Assembly (NCBI RefSeq): GCF_000717245.1
Contig: NZ_JNYQ01000003.1
Location: forward strand, 496,001 to 560,000
Direction of reading: 5' to 3'
Length of the DNA stretch: 64,000 nucleotides
Origin: Kitasatospora papulosa
GTDB lineage: Bacteria > Actinomycetota > Actinomycetes > Streptomycetales > Streptomycetaceae
Positions 1 to 8,281 of this stretch are shown piece by piece. The notes under the pieces are model-generated. The model did not search any database, was not told the DNA's origin, and was given only the letters and a program-made list of their open reading frames with translations. Numbering within the stretch: position 1 is the first letter of the stretch; every line of letters starts with the position of its first letter. The position numbers and the translations under genes were made by a program.

Positions 1-1153
1 CCTCCCGGAGCAGCTGCGCCGCGGCCACCAGCGGGGTGTGCGACAGGAAGCCGGGCAGGGCGGCCGGCTGCCAGCGTTCGGTGAGCCCGTCGGAATGCAT
101 GACCACGCCGCCGTGGCGCGGGAGCTCCTGACGCACGGTACGGAGCGTCGGAAGCTGGTGGCCCACGATCCCGGGCGACGAGAGGAGGGCACGCCTCTCG
201 TCCGTGTCCGCGTCCACGACGAAGGTGCTCACGTTGCCCACGCCGCAGAAGTGGACGCTCCTCGTCAGCGATTCGACGCGCACCACGGCGACCGCTCCCC
301 CACGGCTTCCGCGGAGTGCCTTGTGCATGTCGGTGAGCACGCCTTCGGGGGTCTGCGACCGGCTGTCGCGGAACGCCGCCACCGCCGTCTGGGAGGCACG
401 GTGCGCGAGAGGACCGTGGCCGAGTCCGTCACAGAACATCATGAGCAGGGCGGGCCCCTCGGTCCTGTCCGTCCGCTCCTGCACGGCCTTCGCCGGCCGT
501 GCCCGGTCCGGCTCAGGCCGGAAACCGGTCAGCGCGGCCCATCCGAGCGGTTCCGCCGGGGATTCGCGTCCCGTCACCCGCCGCTCGGCAGGTGGCGTCG
601 GTATGTGCTCGCGGTCGCCGACGGCGCGCGCGGCCCAGGCGTCCCCGCAGACGGACTCCCCCGTGAGGGGCCGGGTGAGTCCGGCGACGACGGGCTCACC
701 CACGGCGGCGGAACGGCCCGCGGCGTCCTTCGTCCAGAAGCGGGCGGACATGGCCGTGCCCTTTCCGGGCAGTGAGTGCACGTCAAAGGTGTCGGCGAGG
801 CGGACGATCGCGCCCAAGCCGATACCCAGCGTGCCCGCCGAGGACGAGCCGTCCACCAGGCACCCGGCGACATCGGCCATACCGGGCCCCTCGTCCGTCG
901 TGACGAATTCGAGCCCGGCGTCGTGCTCCGTGCGCACGACCCGGAGCAGCAGCGCTCCGTCGACGGCGTGCTTGCGCAGATTGGAGGCGGCCTCGCTCAC
1001 CGCGAGCGCGACCTCGGCGCAACGCACTTCGTCGAACCCGAGGCGCCGGGCGAGCGCCGCAGCGGCTCCCCTCGTCGACGCGGGGAGCGAGTCGTCGTCA
1101 CGGAACCAGGCGATGTCCTCGGATTCCAGCAGGGGCAGGTTCAGCGGGCCCAT
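1..1153 (-). CDS. ATP-binding SpoIIE-family serine phosphatase (partial, runs off left edge)
   Basis: The start is ATG at 1153 and the frame is open to base 1, giving about 384 visible codons with the C-terminus missing. Residues 1-125 form an RsbW/HATPase_c-like domain, with an N box around E54 to N58, a D87-G89-G91 motif and a glycine-rich lid near G107-G114. The rest is a PP2C/SpoIIE phosphatase domain with a CDGLGHG segment and a late HSDGLTERW segment. The gene overlaps the end of rsbT by 13 bases in another frame and is the last visible member of the rsbR-S-T cluster. Proteins of this build are expected to dephosphorylate RsbS and RsbR or an anti-anti-sigma factor, ending or relaying the stress signal. 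No sigma factor is seen in the window. Confidence 0.85.
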   Translation of the reverse strand, partial: MGPLNLPLLESEDIAWFRDDDSLPASTRGAAAALARRLGFDEVRCAEVALAVSEAASNLRKHAVDGALLLRVVRTEHDAGLEFVTTDEGPGMADVAGCLVDGSSSAGTLGIGLGAIVRLADTFDVHSLPGKGTAMSARFWTKDAAGRSAAVGEPVVAGLTRPLTGESVCGDAWAARAVGDREHIPTPPAERRVTGRESPAEPLGWAALTGFRPEPDRARPAKAVQERTDRTEGPALLMMFCDGLGHGPLAHRASQTAVAAFRDSRSQTPEGVLTDMHKALRGSRGGAVAVVRVESLTRSVHFCGVGNVSTFVVDADTDERRALLSSPGIVGHQLPTLRTVRQELPRHGGVVMHSDGLTERWQPAALPGFLSHTPLVAAAQLLRE

Positions 1154-1566
1154 TTGGTCACCGCAACCTGCGTGCCCCGGCCGACCTCGGTGTCGAGGGT
1201 GAAGTCGTCCACCAGCCTCCGGGCTCCGCTGAGGCCCAGGCCGAGGCCGCCGCCCGACGTCCATCCGTCGGTCAGGGCGAGGTCCAGGTCCGGGATGCCG
1301 GGGCCGGAGTCCTCGAAGACGGCCGTGACACCCACCCGGCTGTCCCGGCGGACGAGTCCGGTGCGCATGACGCCGCCGCCTCCGTACACCAGGGTGTTGC
1401 GCGCGAGTTCGCTCGCGGCGGTGACCAGTTTGGTCTGGTCGACGAGGGAGAGCTTGCACCGCTGGGCAAGGGTGCGCACCAGCTGGCGGGCTCGGACCAC
1501 GTCGTCGTTCGACTCGATGGTGATCGTCTCGTGGTCTGCGTCGGGGACGGGCCGGGGCCCGCTCAC
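1141..1566 (-). CDS. rsbT: RsbT-like serine/threonine switch kinase
   Basis: This is a 141-residue GHKL-type kinase. Visible boxes are E53-N57 (N box), D86-G88-G90 (G1) and a glycine-rich lid at G107-G113. In the Bacillus model RsbT phosphorylates RsbS and RsbR in the stressosome, is released, and activates a PP2C-type phosphatase. The GTG start at 1566 overlaps the rsbS stop by 4 bases (GTGA), so the two are translationally coupled. The length fits the single-domain family. The gene downstream is a kinase/phosphatase fusion rather than plain RsbU, so the output partner may differ from Bacillus. Confidence 0.9.
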   Translation of the reverse strand: MSGPRPVPDADHETITIESNDDVVRARQLVRTLAQRCKLSLVDQTKLVTAASELARNTLVYGGGGVMRTGLVRRDSRVGVTAVFEDSGPGIPDLDLALTDGWTSGGGLGLGLSGARRLVDDFTLDTEVGRGTQVAVTKWAR

Positions 1567-1940
1567 GGCTTCGCCGGGGGGCGACTGTCGGGCCGGGCCA
1601 GCATGTCGAGCCCCTTCTCCAGGGTGAGAGCCGTACGGACGCCGCCGAGCGAGAGGCCCAGCTCGACGAGGGTGATGGCGACGGCGGGCCGCATGCCCAC
1701 CACGACGGTCTCGGCATCCAGCATGCGCGAGATGGCGGCCGTCGTCGCCAGCATGCGGCCGACGAACGAGTCGACGATCTCCACCGCGGTGATGTCGATG
1801 ACGACGCCGGACGCACCGGTCGCCACGATGCGCGCCGCGAGGTCGTCCTGCAGGTCCAGGACGGTCTGGTCCTCCAGGTCGACCTGGATGGACACCAGCA
1901 GGACGTCGCCGATCTTCAGCACGGGGACTCGCTCGGTCAC
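1563..1940 (-). CDS. rsbS: RsbS-like STAS antagonist
   Basis: This is a 125-residue single STAS domain. The segment DITAVEIVDSFVGR carries Ser58, which corresponds to the phosphorylated serine (Ser59) of Bacillus RsbS. In the stressosome RsbS is the scaffold subunit that holds RsbT until phosphorylated. The GTG start at 1940 overlaps the rsbR stop by 4 bases, and its stop overlaps the rsbT start in the same way, so the three proteins are probably made in fixed ratio. Confidence 0.9.
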   Translation of the reverse strand: MTERVPVLKIGDVLLVSIQVDLEDQTVLDLQDDLAARIVATGASGVVIDITAVEIVDSFVGRMLATTAAISRMLDAETVVVGMRPAVAITLVELGLSLGGVRTALTLEKGLDMLARPDSRPPAKP

Positions 1941-2782
1941 GCTGCGCCTCCGGCCCGGCCGAGGTCGACGCTGTTGCGTCGCAGGGCGTGCTTGAGCGCG
2001 TCGGCGAGCGTGGCCTTGGTGACGATGTCGCCGAACTGGATGCCGAGCGCCACGATCGTCTGGGCGATCTGCGGGCGGATACCCGAGATGGTGCACTCAG
2101 CACCCATCAGCCGCGCGGCGACGACCGTCTTGAGCAGATGCTGGGCGACCTCGGTGTCGACGGCGGGGACACCGGTGATGTCGATGATCGCCTGGTCGGA
2201 ACCGGTGTCCACAAGGGTCTGGAGAAGCTTCTCCATGACGACCTGGGTGCGCGCCGAGTCGAGGGTGCCCACCAGAGGGACGGCGACGACGCCCTCCCAC
2301 AGCTTCACCACCGGGGTGGACAACTCCATCAGCTGCTCGGACTGGGCGCTGATGATCTCCTCGCGGGTCTTCGCGTACACCTCGAGCGTGTACAGCCCGA
2401 GCGCGTCCATGAGGCGGCTCAGCCGGAGGTAGGCCTGGATGTCCTCGGCCGACGTCTCGGTCGTGGGTTCGAGGATCTCCTTGCCTGCGAGCACGCTGAC
2501 CGCGGTCTCGGTGGGCGAGAAGCCCTGGCGTGCGCGGTTCCGCGACAGCTCGCCGAGGAGGGCGCGGACTTCTGCGTACGAGTCGCCCTGCCAGTCGAAT
2601 CCCCCCGTCCGGAGGCCGTCCACCAGCGCGGAGTACAGCTCCCGCAGCTCACGGTCCAGCTCCGCGACGGAGATCCGCCCCCGCAGCGTGGCCGAGACGT
2701 TCTCCAGCCAAGCGGCGCCCAGCGACTCCCGCTGCTGCGTCAGCAGCTCCACCAGGCGGGTCGATATCTCTTGCTCTGCCAC
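1937..2782 (-). CDS. rsbR: RsbR-like stressosome protein (RsbRD N-terminal + STAS)
   Basis: This is a 281-residue protein with an all-helical N-terminal sensor-like region (about 1-150, RsbRD type) and a C-terminal STAS domain containing DITGVPAVDTEVA, where a Thr occupies the usual phosphorylation zone. RsbR paralogues form the stressosome core with RsbS and are thought to sense stress through the N-terminal domain. I chose GTG at 2782 because GAAGGGG lies about 9 bases upstream. ATG starts at 2803 and 2812 are in frame and possible. No PAS, LOV or globin haem motif could be recognised, so the signal is unknown. Confidence 0.85.
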   Translation of the reverse strand: MAEQEISTRLVELLTQQRESLGAAWLENVSATLRGRISVAELDRELRELYSALVDGLRTGGFDWQGDSYAEVRALLGELSRNRARQGFSPTETAVSVLAGKEILEPTTETSAEDIQAYLRLSRLMDALGLYTLEVYAKTREEIISAQSEQLMELSTPVVKLWEGVVAVPLVGTLDSARTQVVMEKLLQTLVDTGSDQAIIDITGVPAVDTEVAQHLLKTVVAARLMGAECTISGIRPQIAQTIVALGIQFGDIVTKATLADALKHALRRNSVDLGRAGGAA

Positions 2783-3401
2783 CGAAGTGACCCCTTCTCT
2801 CATGCCCGTCATCACCGTTCCTGCGCAGCGTATGCCATCGCAACGACGCCCCGGACGGCTTCGCACCCGCCACGACGGCGACCATCATCACACTCGTTCC
2901 GCCCGGCCCCGAGCGGCAGCCGGGGAGCGCACGACCCGGCCCTGCGGCTCGCGTCGGACCTGCCGCCACCAGGCCTTTCGCGGGCTGTGGCAGAAGAGGA
3001 GCACGGCACCAGGAGACGGGAACGGCGGGCGCGGTGAGCGCGCTCCCTCACATCTCCTCCAGCGCGAACCCGGCGCAGAGCAGGACGAGGCCGAGGAGGA
3101 GTACGAGCACGACAGGCAGCATGAACACCCGGTGCCCCTTCACAGATACTTCACGCCTGCTCGCGGGGGGATTTTCCACCCTGGGAACCGCGCGTGACCT
3201 GATGGGGGCGGTCCGGGGGACCGCCCCGCCCGTGATTCTCCCGAGCGGGCAGGTTTACGGAGGCGCTCACGGGTGAGACGGTCCCGAGGTCGCCCAGGAC
3301 ACGTCAGTTCCTGAACTCCGGACGGGCACCACGGGAAGCGGTCGTTCCAGGCACCTGGGGAGGTCGCCTGAACGCCACTTCCCGCGCCCCGGCCCCGCGT
3401 G
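2783..3401. other. Mostly non-coding stretch between rsbR and the Nudix gene
   Basis: About 620 bases. It should hold the rsbR promoter. The only coding candidate seen is a very short hydrophobic ORF at 3048-3143 on the minus strand, listed separately. Longer open frames here on both strands are arginine/proline-rich and look like non-coding high-GC frames. I see no clear terminator or RNA gene. Confidence 0.5.
3048..3143 (-). CDS. Possible 31-residue single-span membrane peptide
   Basis: A short frame from GTG at 3143 encodes a basic N-terminus (VKGHR), one hydrophobic helix of about 20 residues rich in Leu and Val, and an acidic end (LEEM). This is the layout of a small single-pass membrane protein. 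Internal GTG (3128) and ATG (3122) starts are possible. No strong ribosome binding site is visible, and I cannot assign a function. The call rests on amino-acid pattern alone. Confidence 0.35.
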   Translation of the reverse strand: MKGHRVFMLPVVLVLLLGLVLLCAGFALEEM

Positions 3402-3881
3402 TCAGGCGTCCGGCGTGCGCGCGAACCAGGTAGGGCCGTCGGTGAGGGACTGCTTGATACGGAACAGCGAGAACTCGCTCAGCGGCGGCAGGGCGTCGAC
3501 GTCGAACCACGCGACTTCCAGCGACTCGTCGTCGTTCACCCGGGCCTCGCCCCCGACCGCACGGCAGCGGAAGGTGATGTCGACGTACTGGCAGCGGTCC
3601 CCGTTGGCGTACTGCACCGGCTTCAGCGCCTGGGTGAGCACGACCCGCTCCGCGACACAGCGCACCGCCGTCTCCTCGTACACCTCGCGCTCCGCTGTCA
3701 GCGCGGGTTCCTCGCCGGGCTCCCCGATGCCACCGATGACCGACCACTTGCCGGTGTCCGACCGGCGGCCGAGCAGGACCCTGCCCGCGTCGTCGAAGAC
3801 GACCGCGGTCACCCCCGGCAGCAGGAGCAGCTGGTGGCCGGCGGTGGCGCGGATGTCGCGGATGAAGTCTGGAGTGCCCAT
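3402..3881 (-). CDS. Nudix hydrolase
   Basis: This is a 159-residue single-domain Nudix protein. The Nudix box starts at G51, with E57, then R65-E66-V67-Y68-E69-E70. The usual glycine two residues after the EE pair is replaced by Ala72, a common tolerated change. Such enzymes cleave nucleoside diphosphates linked to another moiety, using Mg2+ bound by the box glutamates. The substrate cannot be told from sequence. The ATG at 3881 is 10 bases after the lnt stop, so it is probably the last gene of an lnt operon. Confidence 0.88.
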   Translation of the reverse strand: MGTPDFIRDIRATAGHQLLLLPGVTAVVFDDAGRVLLGRRSDTGKWSVIGGIGEPGEEPALTAEREVYEETAVRCVAERVVLTQALKPVQYANGDRCQYVDITFRCRAVGGEARVNDDESLEVAWFDVDALPPLSEFSLFRIKQSLTDGPTWFARTPDA

Positions 3882-3890
3882 GCGAGGAGC

Positions 3891-5525
3891 CTACGTCCCG
3901 GCCGGAACGTCCTCCGGTGCGGCCGCCGCCGCACCCTTCCGCCCGTTCCGGGCACGCACCGACCGGGCGGTGGCCCAGCCGAGCCCGCTCAGGGCGAGCA
4001 GCGCCAGGACGCCTTCCGGCAGGGCCCCCATCCTGGTGGCGGGCGTGAGCGAGGACCGCAGGGGCACCTCGTCGACCAGCGCGTCCGGGGTGAACATCTT
4101 CGTCTTCTCCACGATCGTGCCGTCCGGCCTGATCACCGCGCTGACGCCGCTGGTGACGGGCACGACGACGGACCGCCCGTGCTCGACCGCCCGCACCTGG
4201 CTCATGGCCAGCTGCTGGTAGGTCATCTCGCTCCGTCCGAAGGTGGCGTTGTTGCTCGGCACGGCGATCAGCTGTCCGCCGTTCTTGACGGTGTCGCGCA
4301 CGGCGTCGTCGAAGGCGGCCTCGTAGCAGGTCACGAGCCCGACCTTCGTGCCCGCGAGGTCGAACACACCGACCGTGCGGCCCCGGCCGAAGTCCCTCTG
4401 CACGCGGTCGACGTCCTTGCTGAAGACGCGTGCCACGGACCGCATTGGCATGTACTCGCCGAACGGCTGGATGTGCCGCTTGTCGTAGGTGTCCACGGGG
4501 CCGTTCTTCGGGTCCCACTCGATCAGTGTGTTGCGCAGCGGCCCGGTGTCGGGGGTGAGGACGGCGCCGATGACGGTGGGGGCGCCGATGGCCCGCACGG
4601 CCCGGTCGATGGCCTCGCGTGCGTCGGCGTTGCGGTACGGGTCGAGGTCCGAGGAGTTCTCCGGCCAGAGGACGAAGTCGGGCTGGGGCACCTTCCCCGC
4701 CTTCACGTCGCGGGCGAGCTGCTCGGTCCGGTTCGCGTGATTGTCCAGGACGGCCCGGCGCTGGGAGTTGAAGTCGAGTCCCAGGCGCGGCACGTTGCCC
4801 TGGACGGCGGCGACCGTGGCCGTGCCGTCCTCGGGCGAGTCGTCCACGAGCGGAAGGGCCGCCAGGGCCGTGGCGACCGGCGCGGCCACGGTGACGACGG
4901 CGGCGACGACGGCGGAGCGCGGCACGGTGCCCGCGGCACGGTGCCGGCGGACCTGCCGGACGGCCTCCAGGAGCCCGAAGCCGCACAGCACGACGGCGAA
5001 CGAGAGCAGCGGGGTGCCGCCGAGTGCGGCGAGCGGGAGGAACGCGCTGTCGGCCTGGCCGAAGGCGATCTTGCCCCAGGGGAAGCCGCCGAAGGGAACG
5101 CGGGCGCGCACCGCCTCGTCGAGGGTCCAGACGGCAGCGGCCCAGACCGGCCAGTACGGCAGCCGGGAGACCGCGGCGACACCGACGCAGCCGACGGCGA
5201 CGAACACCGCTTCGGCGAGTGCGAGCGCGAGCCAGGGGACGGGGCCGACCTCCTCCCCCGTCCAGTGGAGCAGCGGGAGCATGAAGCCGAGGCCCGCGAG
5301 GAGGCCGAGGCCCAGCGCCGCGCGCAGCTTGCGTGCCGAGAGGACCCAGCCCAGCAGGGCGAAGCCCGGCAGCACCAGCCACCACAGGGGCCGGGGCGGG
5401 AAGCTCGCGTAGAGCAGGGCGCCGGACAGCACGGCTGCGGCCGGCCTGGCGAGCCTCGGCCACAGCGTGCTGCTGCGGGGCGCGGGGACGGGCGGCGGTT
5501 CGACGGTGGTGATGGTGGCGCTCAC
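3891..5525 (-). CDS. lnt: Apolipoprotein N-acyltransferase
   Basis: This 544-residue membrane enzyme adds the third acyl chain to the N-terminal cysteine of lipoproteins at the outer face of the membrane. The first ~225 residues hold six to eight hydrophobic helices. A carbon-nitrogen hydrolase domain follows, with the catalytic triad visible as E289 (WPEN), K349 (YDKRH) and C400 (VTCYE). A last hydrophobic helix lies near residue 510. I chose GTG at 5525, since the longer upstream frame reads into unrelated sequence. Candidate client lipoproteins in this window are the DUF305 protein and the BxlE-like binding protein. Confidence 0.93.
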   Translation of the reverse strand: MSATITTVEPPPVPAPRSSTLWPRLARPAAAVLSGALLYASFPPRPLWWLVLPGFALLGWVLSARKLRAALGLGLLAGLGFMLPLLHWTGEEVGPVPWLALALAEAVFVAVGCVGVAAVSRLPYWPVWAAAVWTLDEAVRARVPFGGFPWGKIAFGQADSAFLPLAALGGTPLLSFAVVLCGFGLLEAVRQVRRHRAAGTVPRSAVVAAVVTVAAPVATALAALPLVDDSPEDGTATVAAVQGNVPRLGLDFNSQRRAVLDNHANRTEQLARDVKAGKVPQPDFVLWPENSSDLDPYRNADAREAIDRAVRAIGAPTVIGAVLTPDTGPLRNTLIEWDPKNGPVDTYDKRHIQPFGEYMPMRSVARVFSKDVDRVQRDFGRGRTVGVFDLAGTKVGLVTCYEAAFDDAVRDTVKNGGQLIAVPSNNATFGRSEMTYQQLAMSQVRAVEHGRSVVVPVTSGVSAVIRPDGTIVEKTKMFTPDALVDEVPLRSSLTPATRMGALPEGVLALLALSGLGWATARSVRARNGRKGAAAAAPEDVPAGT

Positions 5526-5581
5526 CTGCCGGAGTCTACGGTGGGCCGCTGAGGGCCCGGCAGCCGCTCCGGCCCGCCGTC

Positions 5582-6145
5582 TCAGGGCGCCGGGGTCTTC
5601 CCGGTGGCCGTGAGGTGCAGGCGGTCGCGGATGAAACGCACGGCTGCCTCGGCGTCGTCGACGGTGACGGTGAAGGTCATGCCGTCCCCCAGCCGGAGCA
5701 CCAGCGCCTCCCCGCGGCGCACGACGACGGCCGTGCCCTGTTCGGGCCGCCAGCGGTAGCCCCAGCCGCCCCACTGGCGCGGGGTGACCGTGGGGGCGAA
5801 CTCCGCGCCCACCACATGGGTGAGCAGGATCCGGCGCCTGGGGAGCCCGGCGTGACCGCAGCGCACCTCGAGGGCGTCCCCGTCGACCTTGACGGCCACG
5901 TGCACGAAGGCGAGGGTCCCGAAGAGGATCAGGAGTCCGGCGGCGACACAGCCGATGACGGACATGAGCAGGGGGGCGAATCCGCCGCCCCAGGCCGAGT
6001 CGACGGCCAGTTCGATGCCGAGTGCCAGGAACGCCGCCCCCACGGCCGCGAGCAGCCACTGGAAGCGGTTGGTGGCCCGTCCCGTCCACACCGTGCTCGG
6101 GACCTGGCTCGAACCGTGCCGCGCGTTACGGGGGTGGTCCGTCAT
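5582..6145 (-). CDS. Small membrane protein with a PH-like C-terminal domain
   Basis: A 187-residue protein. A charged N-terminus is followed by two close hydrophobic segments (about residues 30-50 and 58-85) and a soluble beta-rich part containing WGGWGYRW and repeated Val-rich strands. This layout resembles bacterial PH-domain membrane proteins, but I cannot name the family with confidence. It lies between the racemase-like gene and lnt on the same strand, so co-transcription is likely. No catalytic motif was seen. Confidence 0.7.
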   Translation of the reverse strand: MTDHPRNARHGSSQVPSTVWTGRATNRFQWLLAAVGAAFLALGIELAVDSAWGGGFAPLLMSVIGCVAAGLLILFGTLAFVHVAVKVDGDALEVRCGHAGLPRRRILLTHVVGAEFAPTVTPRQWGGWGYRWRPEQGTAVVVRRGEALVLRLGDGMTFTVTVDDAEAAVRFIRDRLHLTATGKTPAP

Positions 6146-6215
6146 GCCCAGCAGCGTACCCACGTTCCGCGACCCGGGGAGGGGACGCGCGACCCGGCGA
6201 GGGGGCCTCACACGG

Positions 6216-7007
6216 TCAGACAGCGGGGCTGACGGCCTTGAGCAGCAGCCCCTCGGCGTAGGCCAGAGCGGGTACGGGGAGCTCGGCGGCGTGCCCCGCG
6301 AGGAGGACCGTGAGGGCGCCGGTCGGTTCGGCCGACGGGGCGGGAGCCGCTCCGACACGGCGCAGCGCCTGCGCGGCGACCGCGTCGGCGGAACCGTGCA
6401 GGACGAGCGGCGCCCGGCCCGGCCGGTCCCGCTCGACCGCGGCGCGGATGCGTTCGGCGACGAGTTCGTAGTGGGTGCAGCCGAGGACGACGTCCGTGAC
6501 GTCCGGCGGCGTGAGGGCGGCGGCGGCCGCCACCGCACGGTCGATCCCCTGCTCGTCGGCGTGCTCGACGGCGTCGGCGAGACCCGGGCAGGGCACTTCG
6601 GTCACGTCCACGGCCCGGGCGAAGTCGTTGATCAGCCCGCGCTGGTAGGGGCTTCCCGTGGTCGCCGGCGTCGCCCAGATCGCGAAGGGGCCGCCGCCCG
6701 CGGCGGCAGGCTTGATCGCCGGCACCGTGCCGATGACGGGGAGGCCGGGCTCCAGTTCGGCCCGCAGGGTGGGCAGCGCGTGGACGGAGGCGGTGTTGCA
6801 CGCGACGATCAGGGCGTCCGGGCGGTGGGCGGCGGCCGCCTGTGCCACGGCGAGGGCACGCCGGGTCACGTCCTCGGGGGTACGCGGCCCCCAGGGCATC
6901 GAGCCGGGGTCCGAGGACAGCACCAGATCGGCGTCCGGCCGCAGTCGGCGTACCGCGGCCGCTGCCGCGAGCAGGCCGATTCCCGAGTCCATGAGTGCGA
7001 TCTTCAC
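6216..7007 (-). CDS. Glutamate/aspartate racemase-family protein (MurI-like)
   Basis: A 263-residue protein with the signatures of cofactor-independent amino-acid racemases: D7-S8-G9-I10 near the N-terminus and two catalytic cysteines, C70 in ACNTAS and C177 in GCTHY. MurI makes D-glutamate for peptidoglycan. The sequence departs from typical MurI at the start (MDSGIGLL rather than DSGxGGL), so it may be a paralogue acting on Asp or Glu rather than the essential MurI. The GTG start at 7007 is preceded on the minus strand by TATGGT and 6 bases, suggesting a leaderless transcript. Confidence 0.8.
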   Translation of the reverse strand: MKIALMDSGIGLLAAAAAVRRLRPDADLVLSSDPGSMPWGPRTPEDVTRRALAVAQAAAAHRPDALIVACNTASVHALPTLRAELEPGLPVIGTVPAIKPAAAGGGPFAIWATPATTGSPYQRGLINDFARAVDVTEVPCPGLADAVEHADEQGIDRAVAAAAALTPPDVTDVVLGCTHYELVAERIRAAVERDRPGRAPLVLHGSADAVAAQALRRVGAAPAPSAEPTGALTVLLAGHAAELPVPALAYAEGLLLKAVSPAV

Positions 7008-7065
7008 CCGGTCACCATAGTCGACAGCCCTTGCGGGGCCGCCGGTGTGGGGCACACTTCGACGG

Positions 7066-8247
7066 ATGAGCGCCGTTGCCTGGATCGCCGTGGGTTCGCT
7101 GGTCGTGTGGGTGTGGCTGTTGCTGGGCCAGGGGTTCTTCTGGCGGACGGACCAGCGGCTCCCACGGCGCGGGGACCCGGAGCGCTGGCCCTCGGTGACC
7201 GTGGTCGTCCCCGCGCGGGACGAGGCGGAGGTGCTGCCGGTGAGCCTGCCGTCGCTGCTCGCCCAGGACTATCCCGGGCACGCGGAGATCATCCTGGTCG
7301 ACGACTGCAGCGGCGACGGCACGGGTGAGCTCGCACGTGCGCTGTCCGCGCGGTGCGGGGGGCTGCCGCTGACGGTGGTGGCACCCGGTGAGCCGGAGCC
7401 CGGGTGGACGGGGAAGCTCTGGGCGCTGCGGCACGGGATGGCGCTGGCCCGGCAGGGGGAACCCGAGTTCCTGCTGCTGACGGACGCCGACATCGCCCAC
7501 GAGCCGGACAGCCTGCGGGAACTCGTCGCCGCGGCCGGGACCGAGGGTGAGGACGGCTTCGACCTGGTCTCGCAGATGGCGAGGCTGCGGGTGACGAGCG
7601 TCTGGGAGCGGCTGGTGGTTCCCGCCTTCGTCTACTTCTTCGCCCAGCTCTACCCGTTCCGGCGGGTGAACGGGAAGAGGTCGCGGACCGCGGCGGCGGC
7701 GGGCGGCTGCGTCCTGCTGCGTACACGGGCCGCCGAGCGGGCGCGTGTCCCGGAGTCCATCCGTCAGGCGGTGATCGACGACGTCTCGCTGGCGCGCGCG
7801 GTCCGGCGCAGCGGCGGCCGGATCTGGCTGGGGCTCGCCGACCGGGTCGACAGTGTGCGGCCCTCTCCGCGACTGGCCGACCTGTGGCGCATGGTCGCGC
7901 GGAGTGCGTACGCGCAGCTGCGGCACAGCCCGTGGTTGCTGGCCGGCACGGTCCTGGGGCTGGGTCTGGTCTACGTCGCGCCGCCCGTCACGCTGGTCGC
8001 CGGGCTGCTGACGGGCGAGCCGGTGGCGGCGACGGCGGGCGGGGCGGCGTGGGCGGTGATGGCGGGCACCTACCTGCCCATGCTCGGGTACTACCGGCAG
8101 TCGTCGTGGCTGGCACCGCTGCTGCCCTTCACCGCCGTCCTCTACCTCCTGATGACGGTGGATTCCGCGGTGCGGCACCACCGGGGGCGGGGCGCGGCCT
8201 GGAAGGGGCGTACGTACGCCCGTCCCGAGGCCGCACCGGAGTCCTGA
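7066..8247 (+). CDS. Glycosyltransferase family 2, HpnB-like (hopene-associated)
   Basis: A 393-residue GT2 enzyme. An N-terminal membrane helix (residues 5-25) is followed by the catalytic domain with VVVPARDEAEVLP, LVDDCSGDGT, WTGKLWALRHG and TDADI, and a later IDDVSLA motif. The C-terminal third has several membrane helices. The order of motifs, including AAAAGGC and WRMVARSAYAQL, matches what I know of HpnB, found in many hopanoid clusters but with an unsettled role. No squalene-hopene cyclase or other hpn gene is in this window, so hopanoid function is inference. Confidence 0.8.
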   Translation: MSAVAWIAVGSLVVWVWLLLGQGFFWRTDQRLPRRGDPERWPSVTVVVPARDEAEVLPVSLPSLLAQDYPGHAEIILVDDCSGDGTGELARALSARCGGLPLTVVAPGEPEPGWTGKLWALRHGMALARQGEPEFLLLTDADIAHEPDSLRELVAAAGTEGEDGFDLVSQMARLRVTSVWERLVVPAFVYFFAQLYPFRRVNGKRSRTAAAAGGCVLLRTRAAERARVPESIRQAVIDDVSLARAVRRSGGRIWLGLADRVDSVRPSPRLADLWRMVARSAYAQLRHSPWLLAGTVLGLGLVYVAPPVTLVAGLLTGEPVAATAGGAAWAVMAGTYLPMLGYYRQSSWLAPLLPFTAVLYLLMTVDSAVRHHRGRGAAWKGRTYARPEAAPES

Positions 8248-8276
8248 GCCCGGCCGCCGGCGGGGTGGCCGGGCTC
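8246..8276. terminator. Bidirectional hairpin terminator
   Basis: GAGCCCGGCC (8246-8255) pairs perfectly with GGCCGGGCTC (8267-8276) across an 11-base loop. It sits between two converging stop codons, those of the glycosyltransferase and the TerD protein, and has no U tract, as is usual in Streptomyces. Confidence 0.7.
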
Positions 8277-8281
8277 GGCGG

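Noticed and set aside
38..2103. Long Arg/Pro/Ala-rich frames on both strands over the rsb cluster
   Set aside because: They lack family motifs and lie opposite or out of frame with recognisable Rsb proteins; typical of high-GC shadow frames.
3304..5552. 700-codon frames on both strands across lnt and the Nudix gene
   Set aside because: Composition is low-complexity R, G, A; the lnt catalytic triad and Nudix box are in another frame.
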